Positions 21,271 through 28,086 of a stretch of DNA of 28,086 bases are shown here, one piece after another. The DNA is from an uncultured Eubacteriales bacterium (GTDB taxonomy: Bacteria; Bacillota; Clostridia; Oscillospirales; Acutalibacteraceae), in NCBI GenBank assembly GCA_934525065.1, contig CAKSYX010000027.1, positions 1-28,086 of the forward strand. Reading direction: 5' to 3'. The position numbers were made by a program, and so were the translations under genes. Within the stretch, counting starts at the first letter, position 1; each line of letters begins with the position of its first letter. A model generated the notes under the pieces. The model was given only the letters and a program-made list of their open reading frames with translations, did no database searches and had not been told where the DNA came from.

Positions 21271-22236
21271 TCAGATTGAAATTTCCATTGCCATCTTATA
21301 CATATCAAGGTCAATTGAATTTTCCATTGAAAGTGCTTCAACGATATCATAGTCAACGATATCTTCTTTTTTGATTGCAACAACTCTGTTGCCGATTCCG
21401 TCCTTGAGGAGCTGAACGGCGTGGTAGCCCATGCGGCTGGCAAGAATCCTGTCGCGCGCCGTTGGTGAACCGCCGCGCTGAACGTGGCCGAGAACAGTTG
21501 CACGGGATTCAACGCCGGTTTCCTTCTGAATGCGCTTTGCCATTTCGGCAACGCCGCCGATAGCTTCGGAAACCATGATGACAAAGTGAACCTTTCCGCT
21601 TCTCTGGGTACGCATCATTCTTTGAATTACATCGCGCTCAAAGTCATAGGGAACTTCGGGAATAAGAATTGAGGTCGCGCCGCAGGCAATACCTGCGTTA
21701 AGAGCAAGATAACCTGCTCCCCTGCCCATGACCTCAACAACGGCACAGCGGTCGTGAGATTCGGTCGTATCTCTGATTCTGTCTACCATTTCCATAATGG
21801 TCTGCATTGCGGTATCATATCCGATGGTGCTGTCGCAGCAGCCGATGTCATTGTCGATAGTGCCCGGAAGCGCAACGCAGGGAATGCCCTTGAGAGAAAG
21901 GTCGCGTGCACCTCTGAACGAGCCGTCACCGCCGATTACAACGAGGCCGTCGATTCCCCTTTCACGGCAAACTCTGATTGCCGCCTGCATACCCTCATCG
22001 GTCTTAAAGCGGTCGCTTCTTGCAGAATAGAGAATTGTTCCGCCGCGGTTGATAATATCGGAAACGGAGCGGAGATTCATCTCGTACATATCATTTTCCA
22101 TAAGGCCGTTATAGCCGCGTTTGATTCCGTATACCTTCATTCCAAGCTCACAGCCTGCTCTGACAACGGCTCTGATTGCGGCGTTCATGCCCGGAGCGTC
22201 GCCGCCGCTGGTTAATACACCTATGGTTTTCATCAT
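21271..22236 (-). CDS. pfkA: ATP-dependent 6-phosphofructokinase
   Basis: A 321-residue PfkA. It has GVLTSGGDAPGMN at the ATP site, GGDGS (102-106), which indicates ATP rather than pyrophosphate use, and the catalytic PGTIDND (124-130). It makes fructose-1,6-bisphosphate in glycolysis and would receive fructose-6-phosphate formed by the transaldolase of the sulfosugar operon when glyceraldehyde-3-phosphate is the acceptor. The start is one of two adjacent ATGs after AAAAGGAG. It sits after dnaE, an order common in Firmicutes, and has its own promoter. Confidence 0.96.
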   Translation of the reverse strand: MMKTIGVLTSGGDAPGMNAAIRAVVRAGCELGMKVYGIKRGYNGLMENDMYEMNLRSVSDIINRGGTILYSARSDRFKTDEGMQAAIRVCRERGIDGLVVIGGDGSFRGARDLSLKGIPCVALPGTIDNDIGCCDSTIGYDTAMQTIMEMVDRIRDTTESHDRCAVVEVMGRGAGYLALNAGIACGATSILIPEVPYDFERDVIQRMMRTQRSGKVHFVIMVSEAIGGVAEMAKRIQKETGVESRATVLGHVQRGGSPTARDRILASRMGYHAVQLLKDGIGNRVVAIKKEDIVDYDIVEALSMENSIDLDMYKMAMEISI

Positions 22237-22297
22237 GACAAAAACTCCTTTTATAAGCGAATTTATACTCCGCCTTATCTTAAAAATATTTAAGGTT

Positions 22298-22325
22298 ATT
22301 ATACACTAATGTCAAAAATTGTCAA
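22298..22325 (-). promoter_or_regulatory. SigA promoter of pfkA-radC-nadE
   Basis: On the minus strand, -35 TTGACA (22320-22325), a 16-bp spacer and -10 TATAAT (22298-22303), both perfect hexamers. It lies in the 104-base gap after dnaE and gives a leader of about 55 bases. Confidence 0.88.
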
Positions 22326-22340
22326 CCGAAACGACAAAAA

Positions 22341-25300
22341 TCAGCGCCTGAGCGCAACATTTTCCTTTCCGAAAATGTGCTCAAGCTCAAAGAGCACAGG
22401 TTCGCTCATTTCAAGCGAGCCGCTGTGCACATATTTCCCGCTGCTTTCATAATAGCAGTAGACAGGAAAACTGCCCGTAAAGATTTTTTTGAGCGTTTCA
22501 AGCTTTTCAAGGCGAGCGTCACTGCCACTCTTAACGCGGATAAAAACGCCTGTCCTTTTTTTTGCGGCCGTTTTTTCTTCGGACTGAGCATTCGCCGCGT
22601 TTTCCGGACATTTTTCAATGCTTTCGCAGATAATTGACGGTTCTCTGTCCTCACGAAGGCTCAGCCTGCCGCGGACAACGATTACCCTTCCCGGCTGAAG
22701 CAACGCCGCCTTTTCGGCAAACAGCTTTGAAAACGCGATGCATTCAATTGTTCCGGTCAGGTCTTCGAGCCTGATGAAGCACATGGACGAATTGCTTTTC
22801 GTTGTCTTTCGCTGAAGAGACGAAACAGAGCCGAGAAGCATTACGCCGCAGTTATCACTATACCTTTCGGAAGGCTCCTCGCCCGAGCGCAAAAGCTCGG
22901 AAATTTTGTCGGCGCGAAGTCTTTGGGCAATGCTCTTATATTTTTCCATCGGATGCCCCGAAAGATACAGTCCCGTTACCTCTTTTTCATATTCAAGAAG
23001 CTTTTCATATTCAAGCTCCTCCATAGCGGGGGCTTTGAACTGTTTGGCCGGGGCAAAGGCCGAGTCATCGTCAAAAAAACCGATCTGTCCGGCAACGTTG
23101 CGCCGTTTGTCCTCCTCAAGATTTGCAATTATCAGCGGAAGCATATAGATCATCTGGCGGCGGTTGAGTCCGAGACCGTCCAGCGCGCCGCATTTGACCA
23201 GACTTTCCACCGCGCGGCGATTGAATTCCTTTCCGTAAACACGGCAGCAAAAATCATCAAAGCTCTTATACGGTGACATTTTACGCTTTTCGGTGATCGT
23301 TCTGATAAAGCTCCTGCCGAGATTTTTCACCGCCAGAAGTCCGAAGCGAATTGCTCCGTCCGAAACCGTAAAGCCCTCTTCGCTTTCATTGACATGGGGA
23401 GCAAGCACCTTTATCGAAAGGCGCGAGCATTCTTCAATATAAGCGGAAATCTTTGTGCTGCTGTCAAGCACACTTGTGAGCGTTGCGGCAAGAAGCTCGC
23501 AGGGATAGTGACACTTGAGGAACGCCGTCTGATAGGAAACAAAGGCATAGGCGGCGGCATGAGCCTTGTTGAAAGCGTACTTTGCAAAATTTGACATTTC
23601 GTCAAAAAGCTCATTAGCCGTTTTTTCGCTGATTCCGTTTGCAACCGCACCGCAGCACAGAACATTGCCGTTTTCATCCTTCAGGCCGTGAACAAAGTTT
23701 TCGCGCTCCTTTGCCATTACGTCAAGCTTTTTCTTTGACATTGCGCGGCGAACAAGGTCTGCGCGGCCGTAGGAATAGCCCGCAACCTTGCGGCAGATTT
23801 GCATAACCTGCTCTTGATATACCATGCAGCCATAGGTAACGGAGAGAATATCCCTGACCTCTTCGCATTTATATCGGGTCTGCTCCGGGTGGTGGCGGTT
23901 GTTTATATAGGTGTCGATTGAATCGGCAGGACCCGGACGGTAAAGCGAAATGACGGCAATCAAATCTTCAAGACTTTCCGGACGAAGGCGCGTCAAAACG
24001 CTGCGCATTCCGGCAGATTCAAACTGAAAAACACCGTCGGTTTTTCCGCCCGAAAGCATCTCAAAGGTTGCTTTGTCGTTTATATTGATATCTCCCTCGG
24101 TAAAGCCCGGATTTTCCTTTTGAATCATCCTTATTGTGTCGTCAATAACGGTCAGAGTGCGCAAACCGAGAAAGTCCATTTTCAAAAGTCCGAGACTTTC
24201 AAGCGCGGTCATCGTGTACTGGGTGACGACGCTTTCATCGTTTACGGCGAGCGGAACATAGCTTGAAACTTCGTCACGCGTGATAACAACGCCTGCCGCG
24301 TGTGTTGAAGCGTGGCGCGGCATTCCCTCAACGCGCCTTGCCATGTCAATAAGACGGCGCGTATCGTCGTTTGTTTCGTATGCCGCAGCAAGCTCCTTTG
24401 AGCTTTTCAGCGCCTTGTCGATTGTTATTTTCAGCTCGTTCGGAATCTGCTTTGCAACGGCGTCAACAACCGGATAGGCAAGACCCATTACACGGCCGAC
24501 GTCGCGGATTGCGGCTCTTGCGGCGAGAGTTCCGAAGGTGACGATTTGCGCAACGTGGTCATAGCCGTATTTATTTATTACGTAATCTATGACTTCCTGA
24601 CGGCGAACATAACAAAAGTCGATATCAAAATCGGGCATACTGACGCGCTCGGGATTGAGAAAGCGCTCAAAAAGCAGGTTATACTTCATCGGGTCAATAC
24701 CGGTGATCCCGATGCAGTAAGCCGCAAGGCTGGCCGCGCCGGAGCCTCTTCCGGGACCTACGGGGATACCGCGGCTTTTTGCGTAGCGGATAAAGTCGTG
24801 AACAATCAGGTAGTAATCAACATAACCCATTTTGTTGATTACCGAAAGCTCATAGTTGAGCCTATCAACATATTCCTGCGGCGGATTTTCGCCCTTGAGC
24901 TGACAAAGGCCGAAAAAACACTGGCGTTTGAAGTATTCAAAGTGATCCATATTGTTGGGCACTTCAAAATGCGGCAGTTTTGTTTTGCCGAATTCAAACT
25001 CAAGAGAACACATATCGGCAATTTTCTGAGTGTTTTCAATTGCTTGAGGCACAGCGGAAAACAGCGAGCGCATTTCCTCTTCGGTTTTGAGATAGAACTC
25101 CTGAGTTTCAAACTCAAGGCCGGTTTCTTCGCCGAGTATATGGTTCGTCTGAATGCAAATGAGCACCTGCTGAACGGCGGCATCGTCCTTGTTGATATAG
25201 TGGGTGTCGTTCGTTGCAACAAGCGGAATTCCTGTTTCCTTTGAAAGGCGGATAAGCTCAGGCAGAATCAGCAGCTCTTCACGCAGAGAATGGTTTTGAA

Positions 25301-25820
25301 TTTCAATGTAATAATTACCCCTGCCGAAAACCTCGTCATACCAGAGTGCAGTTTTTTTTGCGCCCTCAAAGTCGCCGCGTGAAAGCGCACGCGGAACCTC
25401 GCCGGCAAGGCAGGCGGAAAGCGCAATCAGCCCCTCATGGTGCTTTTCAAGCAGCTCACGGTCAATTCTCGGCTTGGTATAAAAGCCCTCGGTCCATGAT
25501 TTGCTGACCATTGCAATCAGGTTTTTATAGCCGACTTCATTTTTGCAAAGCAGAATAAGGTGATAGCGTTCATTGTCAAGGCCGTGAACCTTGTCGTGCC
25601 TTGTTCTTGCGGCAACGTAGCACTCACAGCCGATGACGGGCTTTATTCCGGCCTCCTTTGCCGCCTTATAGAAATCTATTGCGCCGTACATCACACCGTG
25701 GTCAGTGATTGCGGCGGCGGTCTGCCCTCTCTCCTTGAGGGCGGAAATCAGCTCATCTATCCGGCAGGCACCGTCAAGCAGGCTGTATTCGGTATGAAGA
25801 TGAAGGTGAGTAAAAGCCAT
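22341..25820 (-). CDS. dnaE: DNA polymerase III alpha subunit (DnaE)
   Basis: A full-length 1159-residue DnaE. The N-terminal PHP domain (about 1-210) retains its metal-type motifs HLHLHT, ITDHG, GCE and ATNDTHY, so it may bind metals. The palm carries PDFDIDF (396-402) with catalytic D399 and D401, and GPGRGSGAASL (356-366) lies just before it. A helix-hairpin-helix region and an OB fold near 990-1070 follow. In Firmicutes DnaE extends RNA primers alongside PolC; in its absence it would be the main replicase. PolC is not in this window. The start follows AAGGCGG at six bases. It lies 28 bases after rqcH. Confidence 0.97.
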   Translation of the reverse strand: MAFTHLHLHTEYSLLDGACRIDELISALKERGQTAAAITDHGVMYGAIDFYKAAKEAGIKPVIGCECYVAARTRHDKVHGLDNERYHLILLCKNEVGYKNLIAMVSKSWTEGFYTKPRIDRELLEKHHEGLIALSACLAGEVPRALSRGDFEGAKKTALWYDEVFGRGNYYIEIQNHSLREELLILPELIRLSKETGIPLVATNDTHYINKDDAAVQQVLICIQTNHILGEETGLEFETQEFYLKTEEEMRSLFSAVPQAIENTQKIADMCSLEFEFGKTKLPHFEVPNNMDHFEYFKRQCFFGLCQLKGENPPQEYVDRLNYELSVINKMGYVDYYLIVHDFIRYAKSRGIPVGPGRGSGAASLAAYCIGITGIDPMKYNLLFERFLNPERVSMPDFDIDFCYVRRQEVIDYVINKYGYDHVAQIVTFGTLAARAAIRDVGRVMGLAYPVVDAVAKQIPNELKITIDKALKSSKELAAAYETNDDTRRLIDMARRVEGMPRHASTHAAGVVITRDEVSSYVPLAVNDESVVTQYTMTALESLGLLKMDFLGLRTLTVIDDTIRMIQKENPGFTEGDININDKATFEMLSGGKTDGVFQFESAGMRSVLTRLRPESLEDLIAVISLYRPGPADSIDTYINNRHHPEQTRYKCEEVRDILSVTYGCMVYQEQVMQICRKVAGYSYGRADLVRRAMSKKKLDVMAKERENFVHGLKDENGNVLCCGAVANGISEKTANELFDEMSNFAKYAFNKAHAAAYAFVSYQTAFLKCHYPCELLAATLTSVLDSSTKISAYIEECSRLSIKVLAPHVNESEEGFTVSDGAIRFGLLAVKNLGRSFIRTITEKRKMSPYKSFDDFCCRVYGKEFNRRAVESLVKCGALDGLGLNRRQMIYMLPLIIANLEEDKRRNVAGQIGFFDDDSAFAPAKQFKAPAMEELEYEKLLEYEKEVTGLYLSGHPMEKYKSIAQRLRADKISELLRSGEEPSERYSDNCGVMLLGSVSSLQRKTTKSNSSMCFIRLEDLTGTIECIAFSKLFAEKAALLQPGRVIVVRGRLSLREDREPSIICESIEKCPENAANAQSEEKTAAKKRTGVFIRVKSGSDARLEKLETLKKIFTGSFPVYCYYESSGKYVHSGSLEMSEPVLFELEHIFGKENVALRR

Positions 25821-25848
25821 TCGGCACCGCCTTTCTTATGAATGAACC

Positions 25849-27600
25849 TCACTTCACAAAAAGCTTTTGAAGGAGCTTTTTGTCCGGGTTTACGGTTATT
25901 GTGTAATACTCATGATATATGACCTTGCCGGGCTTTGCACCGACAGGCTTTTTGAGTGCTTTGACGCGCGTATAGTCAACCGGAACAAGGGAGGATTCAC
26001 TTGCCTTGCTGTGGCAGGCGGCAATAACAGCCGCTTCTTCAATTGACCTGTCCGAAACCTCGCCGTTTTGGCTGACGATTATGACGTGTGAGCCGGGAAA
26101 GCTCTGGGTATGAAGCCAGACATCGCTTTTCGCCGCTGTTTTGAGCGAAAGGCGGTCGTTTTGAATATTATTTCGGCCGACAAGTATTCTATAACCGTCG
26201 CTTGAGCGGTACTCAACAGGAGCAAGTGCCTTTTGCGGACGGTTCTTTGCGCCGTTCTTCGTTTTGAGATAGCCGCCCTGAGAAAGCTCCTGACGTATCG
26301 CAGCCTGTTCAGAATCGCTGTCTGCCCTTGAAAGCTCGTCAAGCACCGATTCAAAATAGACAAGCTCGGCTTCACCCTGTTCAATGAGCTTTTTGAGCAT
26401 GACCTCTGCCGTTTTTGATTTGCGGTATTCCTTATAGTATTTATTTGCGTTTTCCGTCGGAGTAAGCGCAGGGTCGCAGGGAATTCTGAGAGTTTTCATT
26501 GAATCGTAGTAATTTGCGACCTCATAGACATAAGAGCCTTTTTGAAGTGAATGGAGATTCGCCGTGATAAGCTCGCCGAAAAGGCGGAGTTTTTCCCTGT
26601 CTGCGCATTGCTTCAGCTCCTCACGCTGAAGGTTCAGCTTGCGCGCGGTACGCTCAAGAAGAGTGTTGAGAAGCTTGAAAAGCTCCTGTCCCCTGTGGGT
26701 AATTCGATTTATCCTGTCGCGCTCAAAAAAGAAATCGTCAAGAAGAAATGACGGGCTTTCATATTCTTTGACCGTCAGCGCACTGCCGTACTGTCCGACG
26801 TCAAGAAAGCACATATCCTTCGGCTTGTTTTCGTTTTCAAGGAGCATAAAGACCTTTTTGTCCTTATGAAGAGAAGCCTTAATTTCATCAATAACGGCGC
26901 AAAGCTTTTCCTTTTGAGCTTTTGTCAGAGAAGAGACAAAACTGTCCTCACCGGCGGCTTTATACGCAACCTCGCGCGCCGCAACGGGCGAAATGCCCTG
27001 AACAGATTCAAGCACAGCCGAAGAGAGATACTTGTTTTCAAGCAAAACAATTCTTTGAATGACCTCCTCGGACCGAACATTTTCAAGGCAGAGCTTGTCC
27101 TGCTTTGGCGGAAGCTTATATTCGATTCCGGGAAGAATTTGGCGCACGGAGGACGTTGAAAGGTCAACGCGCTTGATTGAATCAACGACCCTTCCCTCGC
27201 CGTTTATCAAAATAAGATTGCTATACTTTCCCATGATTTCGGTGCAAAGGGTAAGCTTCACCTTGTCGCCGATCTCATTCGTTGCATCAAAATCAATAAA
27301 AACAACGCGGTCAAGCTCACGCTGTCTGACCGCCGTAATTTTTGCGGCCGTCAGATATTTTCTCAAAAGCATACAGAACATCGGCGGAACGGCCGGGTTC
27401 TGAACTGAGTGTGACGTGAAGTGTATCCGCGGACTGTCTGCGCGAACGCAGATAAGAAGGCGGAAAACGCCGCTTTTTCCGCGAAGAACAAGAACAACTT
27501 CGTCCCGCCCGGGCTGCTGAACACGGTCAACGCGCAGTCCGACGGCGCTCTCGCGCAGTTCATCGCAGACTTTTGACAAGAATATTCCGTCAAGTGCCAT
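25849..27600 (-). CDS. rqcH: RqcH (NFACT-family ribosome quality-control factor)
   Basis: A 583-residue NFACT protein, formerly called fibronectin-binding protein FbpA. The NFACT-N domain carries the D97/R98 pair (RELDRVV) used for tRNA handling, a coiled-coil M region runs about 290-440, and the C-terminal NFACT-R domain has NIQNDRLSLKTAAKSDVWLH and PGSHVII. RqcH binds stalled 50S subunits carrying peptidyl-tRNA and adds C-terminal alanine tails that mark the nascent chain for proteolysis. The Ala specificity ties in loosely with alaS nearby. AAAGGA precedes the ATG. It lies 14 bases after the Nif3 gene. Confidence 0.95.
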   Translation of the reverse strand: MALDGIFLSKVCDELRESAVGLRVDRVQQPGRDEVVLVLRGKSGVFRLLICVRADSPRIHFTSHSVQNPAVPPMFCMLLRKYLTAAKITAVRQRELDRVVFIDFDATNEIGDKVKLTLCTEIMGKYSNLILINGEGRVVDSIKRVDLSTSSVRQILPGIEYKLPPKQDKLCLENVRSEEVIQRIVLLENKYLSSAVLESVQGISPVAAREVAYKAAGEDSFVSSLTKAQKEKLCAVIDEIKASLHKDKKVFMLLENENKPKDMCFLDVGQYGSALTVKEYESPSFLLDDFFFERDRINRITHRGQELFKLLNTLLERTARKLNLQREELKQCADREKLRLFGELITANLHSLQKGSYVYEVANYYDSMKTLRIPCDPALTPTENANKYYKEYRKSKTAEVMLKKLIEQGEAELVYFESVLDELSRADSDSEQAAIRQELSQGGYLKTKNGAKNRPQKALAPVEYRSSDGYRILVGRNNIQNDRLSLKTAAKSDVWLHTQSFPGSHVIIVSQNGEVSDRSIEEAAVIAACHSKASESSLVPVDYTRVKALKKPVGAKPGKVIYHEYYTITVNPDKKLLQKLFVK

Positions 27601-27614
27601 TGGTAATCAATCCT

Positions 27615-28086
27615 TTATTCTACGAACCTGACCGGATTGCTTTGAGCAAGCAAAACCGTTTCAAGCCCCGAAAATTCATTTTCAATCATTTCTTTGAGCG
27701 CAGCCATTGAGTAATACTCGGTTTCAAAATGGCCGGCGGCAACGACCGTAAGCCCCTTTTCTTTTGCGTCAAGCATTTCATGGTGGCTGATGTCCCCGGT
27801 AACATAGCCCTGCGCTCCGGCGGCTATGACCTCGTTCATGAAGCTCATCCCGGCTCCGCCGCAAACGGCAAGGCGCGTGACCTTCTCTTTTCCTTCAACA
27901 AGCCTGACGGTCGTGTGAAGCTTTTGAGCAACAAAATGCGCCAGCTCATAAGGGGTAAGAGGTTCAATTACTCCGACTCTCGCCATCGGCCGCACACATT
28001 CCGCACTTTCGATTCCTTCGGGATTTTTAACGGAAAGCAGTGAACACAAAAAGTCGTTCACACCGCCTTCTGCGCAGTCAAAGCAG
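27615..28086 (-). CDS. Nif3-like dinuclear metal centre protein, C-terminal part
   Basis: The frame is open to the window edge with no start, so the N-terminal portion is missing; an internal GTG at 28061 is not the start because the protein-like frame continues through it. The visible 157 residues include TGDISHHE and AAGHFETE, which carry the His and Glu ligands of the C-terminal Nif3 domain. Nif3 proteins form hexameric rings with a two-metal site; the reaction is uncertain (some are annotated as GTP cyclohydrolase type 2). It is co-directional with rqcH, 14 bases apart. Confidence 0.88.
   Translation of the reverse strand, partial: CFDCAEGGVNDFLCSLLSVKNPEGIESAECVRPMARVGVIEPLTPYELAHFVAQKLHTTVRLVEGKEKVTRLAVCGGAGMSFMNEVIAAGAQGYVTGDISHHEMLDAKEKGLTVVAAGHFETEYYSMAALKEMIENEFSGLETVLLAQSNPVRFVE

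Noticed and set aside
21271..22236. pfkA as a sulfofructose kinase belonging to the sulfosugar pathway
   Set aside because: It has all motifs of ordinary ATP-dependent PfkA, sits in the common dnaE-pfkA order with its own promoter, and is unlike the PfkB-type YihV kinase.
1..28086. CRISPR arrays, insertion sequences and prophage genes
   Set aside because: No regularly spaced repeats, transposase motifs, terminal inverted repeats or phage structural genes were seen. The unidentified fragment at 1-45 is too short to call.

Overview
The window reads as a chromosomal segment of a fermentative Gram-positive anaerobe of the Clostridia, probably a gut Oscillospiraceae/Ruminococcaceae-type organism. 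The basis is SigA-type promoters (TTGACA, about 17 bp, TATAAT), a T-box leader, RNase M5, RqcH, the dnaE-pfkA gene order, strong AGGAGG-type ribosome binding sites and moderate GC. No phylogenetic marker was aligned, so the family-level guess is inference. Almost everything is on the minus strand; the only confident plus-strand gene is a lone ECF-type sigma factor.

Layout from left to right. 1-45: start of a minus-strand gene cut by the window edge, preceded by an attenuator-like hairpin. 331-749: a tRNA operon read as Gly-Arg-His-Gln from a near-consensus promoter and closed by a perfect 12-bp hairpin. 1082-1621: sigma factor. 1738-10745: an eight-gene minus-strand operon which I read as a complete sulfo-transaldolase (SFT, sulfo-TAL) sulfoquinovose pathway. 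10963-14672: ispF, rnmV, holA and comEC. 14696-16490: a phosphoribosyltransferase, a HIT hydrolase and an exported protein. 16522-19161: alaS behind an alanine T-box. 19772-22236: pfkA-radC-nadE with its own promoter and terminator. 22341-28086: dnaE, rqcH and the C-terminal part of a Nif3 protein.

The metabolic centrepiece is 1738-10745. In transcription order it encodes a YihQ-like GH31 sulfoquinovosidase, a GPH/MelB-type symporter, a fructose-6-phosphate aldolase-like transaldolase (SftT type), a 3-hydroxyisobutyrate-dehydrogenase-fold sulfolactaldehyde reductase, an uncharacterised cupin-like DUF4867 protein, an L-fucose-isomerase-like sulfoquinovose isomerase (SftI type), a TauE/SafE (TSUP) exporter and a ROK repressor. 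The inferred route is: import of sulfoquinovosyl glycerol or sulfoquinovose, cytoplasmic hydrolysis, isomerisation to sulfofructose, transfer of the C1-C3 unit to glyceraldehyde-3-phosphate or erythrose-4-phosphate, reduction of sulfolactaldehyde to 2,3-dihydroxypropanesulfonate (DHPS), and DHPS export. No YihV-like kinase or YihT-like aldolase is present, which separates this from the E. coli sulfo-EMP pathway. The most unusual point is that the sulfonate-binding Arg of YihQ-type enzymes is Gln in this GH31 protein.

The other genes are housekeeping: alanyl-tRNA charging, DNA replication (dnaE, holA), isoprenoid synthesis (ispF), 5S rRNA maturation (rnmV), glycolysis (pfkA), NAD synthesis (nadE), ribosome rescue (rqcH) and DNA uptake (a short ComEC).
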